Shown here: piece by piece, positions 35,237-43,372 of the stretch
Layout: every line of letters begins with the position of its first letter
Numbering within the stretch: position 1 is the first letter of the stretch
Source of the DNA: Segatella copri
GTDB taxonomy: Bacteria; Bacteroidota; Bacteroidia; Bacteroidales; Bacteroidaceae
Length of the DNA stretch: 64,000 nt
Direction of reading: 5' to 3'
Assembly: GCF_026015625.1 (NCBI RefSeq)
Contig: NZ_JAPDVG010000001.1
Location: 1,922,001 to 1,986,000 of the forward strand
Notes under the pieces: generated by a model
Seen by the model: only the letters and a program-made list of their open reading frames with translations
The model's database searches: none
What the model was told of the DNA's origin: nothing
Program-made: the position numbers and the translations under genes

Positions 35237-35629
35237 CTTTCCCAACATCAAAAAACGATTTCAAAGGCAGCTTTTGCAATCAGATGCACAAATCAAAAAC
35301 ACTTATACCTCTACACATCAGCTACTTACGCACTATTTTCCAACATTCTACCGGAAAAAGCTTGCTTTCTGCTTAGAATTTTTGTATCTTTGCACCGGCA
35401 ATCGAAAGAACAGTCTTCTTGTGCCCAAAATCGGTCATCTATGACGACCGAGGCTGGTCTTAATAGATGGCAGGCGCCGGTCATCAATGAAGACCACAAA
35501 AATGGGCAGGAAACGGCTTTCTGGGGAATTGTGATTCAAGGAACTCTTAAACGCAGACTGAGCATGATCAACTTTAAGAACTTTCAAAACTTCAAGAAAG
35601 ACTCCAGCATTACAAACAAGTGGGGAGAG
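35237..35629. other. Non-coding stretch with a lone promoter
   Basis: A TATCTTTG -7 box at 35385-35392 points right, but no gene follows on the plus strand before the convergent thioesterase. Downstream there are two related segments, CGGTCATCTATGACGACCG and CCGGTCATCAATGAAGACC (near 35424 and 35478). A small RNA or a decayed gene is possible. A 76-codon frame at 35214-35444 starts in the palindrome arm and is not convincing. Confidence 0.4.
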
Positions 35630-36103
35630 TTATTCCTCCCCCTCTACCTTGCAGCTGTCGAATCCCATCTCCTTGGCTTTATCAGGACCAAAGGTAAAGT
35701 AGATGGCTTCGCCCTCATCACAAACCTCGCCTTTAGAGTTCTCCAGAGTCAGGTGGATGGTGACGATATTACGGCGCTGACTGGCGATGTGACCACGCAC
35801 CGTAATCTGCGAATCGGTGGTCATCACAGGCTTCTTGTATTTCACGTTGAGCTGCATCGTCACACCCGTTGTCTGCAGTTTGCGGTTGATAACCCAGCCT
35901 GCCACTTCATCCATCAGCATACTGATGATTCCGCCATGCAGGGTATTGATCCAGCCCTGGTAATTCTCGCCGGGATTCCAGATGGTAAGCACATCCTCAC
36001 CCTCTTCCCAAAACTCAAGATGCAATCCTACAGGATTGTTTGGGGCACAGCAAACGCAGTTGTAACCCTCCTTGTTCAAATATGGATTTAATATCTTCTT
36101 CAT
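35630..36103 (-). CDS. PaaI-family hotdog thioesterase
   Basis: The 157-residue protein has the hotdog core QGWINTLHGGIISMLMDEVAGWVI, with the HGG motif and acidic residue of the PaaI/4HBT group, followed by strands VTMQLNVKYKKPV and IVTIHLTLENSKGEVCDEGEAIYF. It probably hydrolyses an acyl- or aryl-CoA thioester in the cytoplasm. The N-terminus (NPYLNKEGYNCVCCAPNNPVGL) has three cysteines near each other, common in this Bacteroidetes subgroup. Substrate unknown. Confidence 0.85.
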   Translation of the reverse strand: MKKILNPYLNKEGYNCVCCAPNNPVGLHLEFWEEGEDVLTIWNPGENYQGWINTLHGGIISMLMDEVAGWVINRKLQTTGVTMQLNVKYKKPVMTTDSQITVRGHIASQRRNIVTIHLTLENSKGEVCDEGEAIYFTFGPDKAKEMGFDSCKVEGEE

Positions 36104-36418
36104 TTTCTAACTTTTTTTAAAACGATGCAAAGGTACGAATATATATCTGATAAGACAAAGTTTTTAAAAAATATTATTGTTGGTAGCCATTTAATACCTA
36201 AAAATAAGGACTGAACAGAACCTTCCATCCATATAAGAGAACCACAATACCTAGAAATGAGGATGACAAAGAGTACTTATCTATTTAGACTAAATAAAAA
36301 TACTAATTATTAAGTATTGCAGGATTTTAAAATATCAAGTATCTTTGCAGCGTGAATTAGAAAGATGCTCGCAGGCGGCGGGCAAGTGAACAAGAAATTA
36401 TACAAAAACATAAAGAAA
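36104..36418. other. Intergenic region with promoters
   Basis: No gene. TATCTTTG at 36340-36347 is the likely -7 box for the porin gene, 71 bp before its start. On the minus strand a TACCTTTG-like box near 36127-36134 could serve the thioesterase. Confidence 0.5.
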
Positions 36419-37459
36419 ATGAAGAGAATTATTTTTATTATTTTAGGCTGCATCAATATTTGCCTTGCTTATGCTCAGAGCTTTAACGGACAATATATTT
36501 CTGAATGGCAATGGGACATGAACAAAAATACGAATCTGATCAATCAGCTGAGATTGGAACTGAGTGTTCCTATAGGAAAAGGAAAGGATTCGTTCGAGGC
36601 GGCTACGCTGCATGTGGCAAAGACCAACGATGGCATTATTGATGACTGGCAGGGATTTTCGAACATAAATGCGGATAATAATTTCGCTATGCTTGCCGTG
36701 CTGGGCTACATGCACGAGTGGAATTCGGGCCATCTGTTTGTGGGTGTGAGGAATGTGAACGAGGATTTCTTTACCTCTGATGTTACGGATCTTTTCCTGA
36801 ACAGTTCTGAAGGAATTTTTCCTACCGTTGCTTCCAGCTATCCGATAGCCAACTATCCGTATTCGGGCTTGACCCTTTACTTTGATGTAACCAAGGGAAA
36901 ATGGACATTCAGAAACAGTCTGTATAATGGTGCAGGATATAATGGTTGGAAAGCTCACGACAATCCCTTTCTGGTCCGCCCGAAGAAGGATGGAATCTTC
37001 AATATGTCGCAGTTGGAATACAACGATAAAGGTGGGAAATATTTTGCAGGTGCTGCCGTTCATACCCGTCAATATCCGATAAACGAGGATGGCGAAATGG
37101 TTTCTGCCGATGAATCCAAGGGCAAGATCACCTGTGCCTGGTGGGTTTACGGAGAGCAGAGTGTTTGGAAGTCAGGAGACAAGAACATTTCGTGCATGGT
37201 GCAATATTCCGAGAACACCAGTCATCAGAATGCCTGCTACCGATACGCCGAACTTGGCGGTGCCTATCAGGACGATAAGAACGAGTGCGGATTGTCAGGC
37301 CAGTACGCCCGCTTCCTGCAGGGTTCGGAATATTCTATGGAAGTAACGTGGAAAAGACAGCTGACGGAATCCATCTCCCTTCAGCCATCGTTCCAATACA
37401 TCAAAAACGACAATGGAGATTTCACGGCGCTCAGTGCCCGACTCTATGTAAATTTCTAA
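36419..37459 (+). CDS. Outer-membrane porin-like protein
   Basis: The 346-residue protein starts at the ATG at 36419 with a clear signal peptide (MKRIIFIILGCINICLAYAQ); a frame open from 36365 would place 18 extra residues before it. The rest consists of amphipathic aromatic strands ending LSARLYVNF, a terminal phenylalanine typical of outer-membrane barrels. Segments such as YPYSGLTLYFDVTKGKWTFRNSLYNGAGYNGW resemble carbohydrate-selective porins (OprB-like). Substrate unknown. Followed by a strong terminator. Confidence 0.7.
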   Translation: MKRIIFIILGCINICLAYAQSFNGQYISEWQWDMNKNTNLINQLRLELSVPIGKGKDSFEAATLHVAKTNDGIIDDWQGFSNINADNNFAMLAVLGYMHEWNSGHLFVGVRNVNEDFFTSDVTDLFLNSSEGIFPTVASSYPIANYPYSGLTLYFDVTKGKWTFRNSLYNGAGYNGWKAHDNPFLVRPKKDGIFNMSQLEYNDKGGKYFAGAAVHTRQYPINEDGEMVSADESKGKITCAWWVYGEQSVWKSGDKNISCMVQYSENTSHQNACYRYAELGGAYQDDKNECGLSGQYARFLQGSEYSMEVTWKRQLTESISLQPSFQYIKNDNGDFTALSARLYVNF

Positions 37460-37476
37460 AGGAAGAGAAATTTAGC

Positions 37477-37527
37477 AAAAAGTGTACATCGTTTGACTTC
37501 AAAAAACAAACGATGTACACCTTTTTT
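37477..37527 (+). terminator. Terminator after the porin gene
   Basis: GTGTACATCGTTT pairs perfectly with AAACGATGTACAC, followed by a T-run. Confidence 0.85.
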
Positions 37528-37566
37528 ATATGGTAAAATAACAGCTACCCACTATTCGGAATGAAA

Positions 37567-38862
37567 CTATAGCATCTGAGACAATTCCCATGCCCTTACA
37601 TGCGTAATACCCTTGCGAGAAGGCAACTGGAGATCATCAAGCGACACTACAACTTTTTCATAGTTATCTGCTATACATTCCAGCGGAGCATATTCACGCT
37701 CTATGGTCTGCTCATCTATAAGCATATAAGTGGCTTGTACATATATGGTACGATCGTTTTTGATGGCAACGAAATCAACCTCTTTATCCTTAATGCTACC
37801 CACATATACATCATATCCATGACGCAACAACTCTAGATAAACAAGATTCTCCATCAGATACCCAGCTCCATATCCGAATCCGGCATAGAGATAATTTTTA
37901 AACGACAAATCGTTCATATAGTATTTACAACTGCCAGAAAGGATCTCCTTCCCTTTGATATTGTAGCGCAAAGCACGATGTGCAAGAAAAACTTCTTCTA
38001 TATATCCCAAATATAGAGATACTGTATCATACGAAGTCTTGCGTCCTTTGCTTTTTATAAAGTTGGTAATATTGGTAACAGAAAGAAGATTGGAAGAATT
38101 ATTAACCAGATAGGCAAACAAATCTTCGAGCAGTCTTACATCGCGAATCGTATATCTGCGTATGATGTCTTTCAGTAATACCGTATCCTTCAATCCCGAA
38201 ATATAGTTACGCTTTACATCGGAAGACTGGAAATGCACGAGTTCAGGATAACCTCCATCAGCCATATACGTCAAATAACTCTCTCTGCCGACAGGGAGCT
38301 GATGAATGCTAGCATATTCCCCGTAAGACAACGGGAATATGTGAAATTCCACATATCTACCAGATAGAAGAGTGGATAATTCTCCTGAGAACATCTTTGA
38401 ATTAGAACCTGTGATAAATATCTCGTAATCTTCAGTATAATCCTGAGACAGCGAGTTGACTACACGTTCCCAACCATCAATATCCTGCACTTCATCTATA
38501 AAGATGTAGATTCGTCCTTCAGGCTTTAATTCCTCCCGGTACAGACGGATAAAATTGTCCAAATCCTTATAGTTCTCTATAAAATCGAACGCCGTCAGTT
38601 CTCGGTTGATAAAGACAATATTATTGCTGCTGATCCCCTGTTGCACAAGATGCATGGCAGTTTGACGCAATATATAACTTTTTCCCACACGTCGTTGACC
38701 CGTAAGTACCTTCACCACCTTACTGCCAAGATATGAAGCGACACTTTCGGTATAAAGCGGACGAGGAAAACCACAATCGATGGTGTTACCGAACCAAAGA
38801 TTATACTTCTTTACTGATTCTATATTTTCGTTCATACTCGAATTTTTGTGCAAAGATAGCAT
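37567..38862 (-). CDS. AAA ATPase with DUF4143 domain
   Basis: The 431-residue protein (or 422 from MNENIESVKK at 38835) has a Walker A GQRRVGKS, Walker B IYIFIDEVQDIDGWE, sensor ITGSNSKMFSGELSTLLSGRYVEFHIFPLSYGEY, a winged-helix-like middle part and a C-terminal DUF4143 domain: GYLMENLVYLELLRHGYDVYVG, then KEVDFVAIKNDRTIYVQATY. The last segment resembles a PD-(D/E)XK nuclease fold with E, D and Q in place of E, D and K. Families of this type occur in many copies in Bacteroidetes genomes and have no settled function. Three 20-bp palindromes lie directly upstream. Confidence 0.88.
   Translation of the reverse strand: MLSLHKNSSMNENIESVKKYNLWFGNTIDCGFPRPLYTESVASYLGSKVVKVLTGQRRVGKSYILRQTAMHLVQQGISSNNIVFINRELTAFDFIENYKDLDNFIRLYREELKPEGRIYIFIDEVQDIDGWERVVNSLSQDYTEDYEIFITGSNSKMFSGELSTLLSGRYVEFHIFPLSYGEYASIHQLPVGRESYLTYMADGGYPELVHFQSSDVKRNYISGLKDTVLLKDIIRRYTIRDVRLLEDLFAYLVNNSSNLLSVTNITNFIKSKGRKTSYDTVSLYLGYIEEVFLAHRALRYNIKGKEILSGSCKYYMNDLSFKNYLYAGFGYGAGYLMENLVYLELLRHGYDVYVGSIKDKEVDFVAIKNDRTIYVQATYMLIDEQTIEREYAPLECIADNYEKVVVSLDDLQLPSRKGITHVRAWELSQML
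38851..38858 (-). promoter_or_regulatory. -7 box of the DUF4143 ATPase gene (TATCTTTG)
   Basis: An exact TAnnTTTG match on the minus strand. The first palindrome (38865-38884) covers the region where the -33 element should be, so a bound protein would block RNA polymerase. With this box, translation more probably begins at 38835. Confidence 0.7.
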
Positions 38863-38864
38863 TT

Positions 38865-38964
38865 TTTTCGTGTATAGACGAAAATATCTCTGTTTTTAAC
38901 AAGATTTTCGTCTGTAGACGAAAATCTCCTTATTTCCATCATTGTTTTCGTCTATGGACGAAAA
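38865..38964. repeat. Three 20-bp palindromes at exact 40-bp spacing
   Basis: Palindromes at 38865-38884, 38905-38924 and 38945-38964 follow the pattern TTTTCGTCTRTRGACGAAAA (the first has TGT instead of TCT). Start-to-start distance is exactly 40 bp twice. Spacers between them are AT-rich and not conserved. They lie between the ATPase promoter and the stop codon of the flippase-like gene. Best read as an operator array. Confidence 0.9.
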
Positions 38965-38991
38965 TTTTGAAGTATCGAGATTTTTTCAATC

Positions 38992-40017
38992 TTATTTCCT
39001 TGCTATCCATTTCGGCAAGACCAGGGTGCCCATCACCAGGAAAGGGTAATAGAAGATGGCGCGCCAGAGCATGGCGGCAAGGATGGCTACTGAGGCATCG
39101 GGCAGGAAATCGGCATAATAAAGGCGGAACATCAACTCTGCCACGCCACTTCCGCCAGGCGTAGGACTCAGAATGGAAATCATCCACATCACCCATTGGC
39201 GGCACCAAGCCACCAGCATGTTGCCCTGACAATGGAAGGCAATGAGAATAGCTACCACGATGGCGAATCTCGACAGCCACGCCAAGGAAGTATAACCCAT
39301 CAGCTGCAGCCAGAATCTTCCGCCCTCCAGCTTTGCCTCCTCCGAAGCCATCGTCATCTCCTCGGAAAACTTCTCTACCTTGGGCAGGAATCTGCGAAGG
39401 AAAGGAATCTTGCAGCATCCCTTCAATACCCAGCCCAGAATCTGAGGACGATGCAACAACAAGAGGTAGAGGATGACCGTCCAGACAGCAACGATAAGGG
39501 TGCTGACGATGAAAATAACCTGCACTCCGCCCTTAATCCATTCGTTCGTAGCATCCGCAGAAATCCCCACTCCATCAGCCAAGCTGAACAAGAGATGCGA
39601 TGGAACACAGAAATAGAGCAACACGCAACTGATGGCAAGAAAAGCCTCATCAGCCAGCAGGGCTGCAAACATGGTGAAGATACTTCTACCCATAGAAACT
39701 CCCTCGCGATTGAGATAGACAAAAGCCAATCCACTTCCCCCCACCGCCGAAGGAGTGACGGCAGAAGTAAACTCACAGAGCACATTGATGCGGAACGCCT
39801 CGGCTACAGATAACTTACGCTGGCAGAGATGACGGAAACGGAGGGTGAGCATCAGATTCTGGACCGCAAAGAGCAACACGCCCATTACTACTCCCAGAAA
39901 GAACCTGGGAGACAAATCTATCCTGCTCAGAACTTCCACATCAAACTCCCGAATCATCATTCCAACGATGACCACCAGTCCGATGGAAGCCGCCAACCAT
40001 AAATGCCATTTTTTCAT
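38992..40017 (-). CDS. Flippase-like integral membrane protein (UPF0104/LPG synthase TM family)
   Basis: The 341-residue inner-membrane protein has about eight hydrophobic segments and family patches LLFAVQNLMLTLRFRHLCQ, VNVLCEFTSAVTPSAVGGSGLAFVYLNREGVSMGRS and ISILSPTPGGSGVAELMF. This is the lysylphosphatidylglycerol-synthase transmembrane region family (formerly UPF0104), whose stand-alone members are thought to move or modify lipids or glycans. No synthetase domain is fused. Gene remnants lie upstream. Confidence 0.82.
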   Translation of the reverse strand: MKKWHLWLAASIGLVVIVGMMIREFDVEVLSRIDLSPRFFLGVVMGVLLFAVQNLMLTLRFRHLCQRKLSVAEAFRINVLCEFTSAVTPSAVGGSGLAFVYLNREGVSMGRSIFTMFAALLADEAFLAISCVLLYFCVPSHLLFSLADGVGISADATNEWIKGGVQVIFIVSTLIVAVWTVILYLLLLHRPQILGWVLKGCCKIPFLRRFLPKVEKFSEEMTMASEEAKLEGGRFWLQLMGYTSLAWLSRFAIVVAILIAFHCQGNMLVAWCRQWVMWMISILSPTPGGSGVAELMFRLYYADFLPDASVAILAAMLWRAIFYYPFLVMGTLVLPKWIARK

Positions 40018-40450
40018 ATTACTCTCAAAATAAAACTATACCTTATTATATATAGTAATATAACGATTAAATGGCTAATCTATTTTGTTGTCTGTCAATT
40101 AAATGCTGATATCTGTCCAAAACTTCTACAGCAATGTCCTCCCAAGAGCGCACCAGAGTCTCCGCGGCTGCCGTATAGTTCATCTGCACCCAACTGCTCG
40201 CCGTCTATCGCCGCCTTTACCAAATCAATCGTCAGCGAATTGCCGAAAGGAGTTTTGCGGATAATACTGTAATGCTTTATACCGCTGCAAAGGTATTTAA
40301 AGGATGTTACTTTCGTGTTACAAAGAAATGAAAGAAGAGTGAAAGCATTGCCTTTTTACAAAAAGATTTAAAAAATGGGACTGAATAAAACAAGGTAACG
40401 ATATTTTGATTATATTTGCAGTATTATTGCAAAACTAACAGATTTACGAT
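40018..40450. other. Intergenic region with gene remnants and two promoters
   Basis: The minus strand carries the decayed coding segment described next, with a TACCTTTG box at 40288-40295. The right end holds TATATTTG at 40411-40418, the likely -7 box of the carboxylesterase gene. Confidence 0.5.
40067..40286 (-). pseudogene. Fused remnants: phosphatase-like and glycosyltransferase-like
   Basis: On the minus strand one frame reads IKHYSIIRKTPFGNSLTIDLVKAAIDGEQLGADE, which resembles the middle of PafA-type alkaline phosphatases. A second frame then reads NYTAAAETLVRSWEDIAVEVLDRYQHLIDRQQ and stops at 40067, which resembles the end of a family-4 glycosyltransferase. A deletion joining two neighbouring genes would explain this. 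Both similarities are by eye and short. Confidence 0.35.
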
Positions 40451-42106
40451 ATGAAAAAACTACTCTTATCAATCGCCTTCCTGCTCCCTGCTATGGGAAT
40501 GATGGCGCAGACTCAGGTAACGACTGCCGAAGGTATCCTCGAAGGAAAAGACCTCTCAGGCATCACAGTATTCAAGGGTATTCCGTTCGCTGCCCCTCCG
40601 GTAGGAAATCTCCGCTGGAAGGCTCCGCAGCCTGTACAGAAATGGCAGGGCGTTCGCGAGGCCAAGGAGTTCGGACCGAACCCGATGCAGGAACCTCTCT
40701 TCGGCGATATGAACTTCGGAACGAAGACCAACAGCGAGGATTGCCTCTACCTTAATATATGGACACCGGCAAAGACCATGAAGGAGCATCTGCCGGTACT
40801 CATTTATTTCAACGGCGGAGGATTGATGGCAGGTAGCGGAAGCGAACCTCGATATGCGGGCGATGCGATGGCACGCAAGGGCATCATCTCCATCACAGCC
40901 AACTATCGTGAGGGCATCTTCGGATTCTTCGCCCACCCACAGCTCTCTAAGGAAACATCCTACAAGGGTTCCGGCAACTATGGATTCATGGACCAGGTGG
41001 CTGCCATCCAGTGGGTAAAGGATAACATCGAGGCTTTCGGCGGCGACCCTAACCGCATCACCATCGTAGGCGAATCGGCAGGTTCCATGTCGGTCAGCGC
41101 TCTGATGGCTTCCCCTCTCTGTCAGGGACTCTTTGCGCAGGCAATGGGTTCCAGTGGTTCAGTGATGGGATTCAAGAAGGTGGCTACACAGAAGGAAGCC
41201 GAGGAGAAAGGAGTGCAGCTTGCCCAGAAAATAGCCGAGAAGATGGGTAAGAAAAACGGCAAGAAGGTGGGAAAGAAGGTTGGAATGAAGAACCTCAACG
41301 AACTTCGTGCCCTTCCTGCCGAGGAATTGATGAAGCTGGCGGAAGTAAGAGCGGTTCCTGTCTATAATATCGACGGATATTTTATGAAAGAACAGCCTGT
41401 AGAGGTATTTGCCAAGGGCGAGCAGACCAAGGTACCTCTGCTCATTGGCGGTAACAACCAGGAGATGACTCCTGCAGCCGTATTGATGGGCAAACAACCT
41501 ACCGTCGAGAATCTGAAGGCGGGTGCCAAGGCTACATTTGGAGAAGAGAACATCGAAGAACTCTTCCGCCTCTACGGTATCAACAGTGATAAGGATGTAT
41601 TGGAGCAGCCGGGCGTGAACCTAGCTTCGGATATCTTCCTCGATTATTCTACATGGAAGTGGGGCAACATGCACAAGCTGACAGGCGGACAGCCTGTTTA
41701 CCGCTACCGCTATTGCCATCCTCGTCCTGCTATGGCCATCAAGGGCAAGGTGGCAGCATTGGCTGGCGGCGTGGTAGATGCCAAGGAAGATGCGGCTCCT
41801 GCGCCACAAGACAAGGGAGCCGTTCATTCTGCCGACATCGAGTATGCAATGGGTACATTGCCAACCAACCGCGTGTTCAACTGGCAGCCGGAGGATTATA
41901 TGATCAGCGACATCTTCAACCAGTATTACGTCAATTTCGTAAAGACCGGCAATCCGAATGGTCTGGGTCTGCCTGAGTGGCCATCCACCAACGGCAAGGC
42001 AGTAGCCCCTGTGCTTCAGATAGACGTGAATACCGTCGTAAAAACTGATGCCCAGATGGAGAAGCGCTATGATTTCATAGACAAACTGTTTTGGAAGAAG
42101 AAATAA
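40451..42106 (+). CDS. Type-B carboxylesterase
   Basis: The 551-residue secreted hydrolase has a signal peptide (ends GMMAQ) and the carboxylesterase family layout: GIPFAAPPVGNLRWKAPQP, SEDCLYLNIWTP, the oxyanion motif YFNGGGLMAGSG, the nucleophile in GESAGSMSVSALMASP (serine near residue 210) and the histidine region GAVHSADIEYAMGT. It would cleave carboxylic esters, such as acyl groups on plant glycans or drugs, in the periplasm. A lysine-rich internal repeat (KMGKKNGKKVGKKVGMKN) lies at about residues 270-286 and is probably a surface loop expansion. Confidence 0.9.
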   Translation: MKKLLLSIAFLLPAMGMMAQTQVTTAEGILEGKDLSGITVFKGIPFAAPPVGNLRWKAPQPVQKWQGVREAKEFGPNPMQEPLFGDMNFGTKTNSEDCLYLNIWTPAKTMKEHLPVLIYFNGGGLMAGSGSEPRYAGDAMARKGIISITANYREGIFGFFAHPQLSKETSYKGSGNYGFMDQVAAIQWVKDNIEAFGGDPNRITIVGESAGSMSVSALMASPLCQGLFAQAMGSSGSVMGFKKVATQKEAEEKGVQLAQKIAEKMGKKNGKKVGKKVGMKNLNELRALPAEELMKLAEVRAVPVYNIDGYFMKEQPVEVFAKGEQTKVPLLIGGNNQEMTPAAVLMGKQPTVENLKAGAKATFGEENIEELFRLYGINSDKDVLEQPGVNLASDIFLDYSTWKWGNMHKLTGGQPVYRYRYCHPRPAMAIKGKVAALAGGVVDAKEDAAPAPQDKGAVHSADIEYAMGTLPTNRVFNWQPEDYMISDIFNQYYVNFVKTGNPNGLGLPEWPSTNGKAVAPVLQIDVNTVVKTDAQMEKRYDFIDKLFWKKK

Positions 42107-42166
42107 TTCTCTCATTACATTGAATCAATCGGAATACAGATTTCATTGAATAAACCAGAAATAGAG

Positions 42167-42460
42167 ATGTTTCAGAAATTCATTATCAACAGAGACGGAG
42201 TACTGAAGTTCGGGCGTGTCTATCTTCACCGTGACATGCTGTCACCCGGCGAGCAATGCACCTACGGGGGCGGTTTGTGGAAGATAGATGAAGGCAGAGG
42301 CGCCATCGTGCTCTACGGCAGAAGTTTCGACTTCGGTCCTCCCGATTTCGACTTTGTGAAACAGATAGACTGGACGGGCTTGGGCGGCACCCCTCGCCCG
42401 CTCTTCTATCTGCCTCATTGGCCTAGCGAAGAAGAGATTGTGCCAGTCATCATCAATTAA
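42167..42460 (+). CDS. Hypothetical small protein
   Basis: The 97-residue protein begins MFQKFIINRDGVLKFGRVYLHRDML and continues with GGGLWKIDEGRGAIVLYGRSFDFGPPDFDFV. I start it at the ATG at 42167 rather than the TTG at 42146. It is a soluble, compact beta-rich sequence without a recognised motif. It follows the esterase by 60 bp and may be in the same transcript. Confidence 0.65.
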   Translation: MFQKFIINRDGVLKFGRVYLHRDMLSPGEQCTYGGGLWKIDEGRGAIVLYGRSFDFGPPDFDFVKQIDWTGLGGTPRPLFYLPHWPSEEEIVPVIIN

Positions 42461-42609
42461 GAAAATAGTATAATATTCTATAATTTTCTGTGTAAAACTT
42501 GCGGATATCAGAATAAAACACTATTTTTGCGAAGAGAAATCCTTCTCGGGGAAGTGCTCTCTAAGAGAAGAGATTCCGTAAATAAGTAACAATTAAAAAG
42601 CAGTATAGT

Positions 42610-43074
42610 ATGAAAAAGAAATTAGTTTTGACAGCAGCCGTCATCGCTGCATTGTCAGTTGTCTCCTGCAATGGCAAGAAGACAAATAGCCAGGGGGCTG
42701 ACCAGGATAGCCTCAGTTATGCTGAAAATGATTCGCTCAATTCCAACGATGTCATTCTCGATTCCATCGCCGGCACCTACGAGGGAACTCTCCCTGCTGC
42801 CGACTGTCCGGGCATCAAGACCGTTTTGACGCTCAACGCCGACAGCACCTACCAGTACTCAGCCGACTATCTGGAGCGCAAGGATGGTCACGACGAAGCG
42901 AGCGGTATCTTCAAGGTATTGGCTAACAACGTGGTAGAAATCACCCGTCCATCGAGTGGCGAGACATCTTACTACAAGGTAAAGGATGCCAACAGCCTCA
43001 TCATGACCGATTCGCTGGGCAATGAGCCTGAAGGCGCCATGGCTAAGCACTATGTGCTGACTAAGAAAAGGTAA
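42610..43074 (+). CDS. NlpE-like lipoprotein
   Basis: The 154-residue protein is a lipoprotein (signal ending LSVVSC, cysteine at residue 20) with an NlpE N-terminal domain: GTYEGTLPAADCPGIKTVLTLNADSTYQYSADYLE. NlpE senses surface contact and envelope stress and can bind copper in E. coli. In the usual motif LPCADC two cysteines are present; here the first is alanine, so only one remains. It has its own -7 box (TATTTTTG at 42522-42529) and a terminator. Confidence 0.83.
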   Translation: MKKKLVLTAAVIAALSVVSCNGKKTNSQGADQDSLSYAENDSLNSNDVILDSIAGTYEGTLPAADCPGIKTVLTLNADSTYQYSADYLERKDGHDEASGIFKVLANNVVEITRPSSGETSYYKVKDANSLIMTDSLGNEPEGAMAKHYVLTKKR

Positions 43075-43095
43075 AAGAGCCTTTAAAAGATAAAA

Positions 43096-43145
43096 GGGTA
43101 AAAAGAGCACCCTAGCGTAACATTCCGCTAGGCTCTTTTTACCTT
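43096..43145. terminator. Terminator after the NlpE-like gene
   Basis: GGTAAAAAGAGC...CCTAGCG pairs with CGCTAGG..CTCTTTTTACC around a short loop, followed by T-rich sequence. Downstream the TTTTTACC unit is repeated several times up to about 43170, as at the end of the sensor-kinase gene. Confidence 0.8.
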
Positions 43146-43372
43146 TTTACTTTTTTACCCTTTTACCTTTAAAACGCCTTTTTTGCCGGTTCTCACAGCG
43201 CCATTATTACAAACCTGTTACATTCCTGCCTTTCAAGTTAAAATCAATTAAGTTTTGCACCGGAACCTTCGCTATTCCAGATATTTTTCCTAATTTTGCG
43301 CCCACGTTTCTAACAGATGAAATGATTTTAAGATTCAATGGTATATACTAAATAGATTAAGGATAAAGAAAA

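Noticed and set aside
34913..35444. Two divergent frames both starting MTVTENDR
   Set aside because: The shared start is encoded by the inverted-repeat arms; the rest of each frame is unrelated, short and unlike real proteins.
35390..36091. Plus-strand frame of 233 codons over the thioesterase
   Set aside because: Its second half is antisense to the thioesterase. The first 80 codons have a promoter in front but no similarity that I recognise, so I list the promoter as a finding instead of a gene.
38865..38964. Terminators of the flippase-like gene
   Set aside because: Three copies at exact 40-bp spacing and overlap with the next promoter fit operators better than terminators, though the copy nearest the stop codon could have both roles.
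43075..43372. Manganese riboswitch (yybP-ykoY) before terC
   Set aside because: The characteristic paired loops were not found; only a terminator, TTTTTACC repeats and a promoter are visible.
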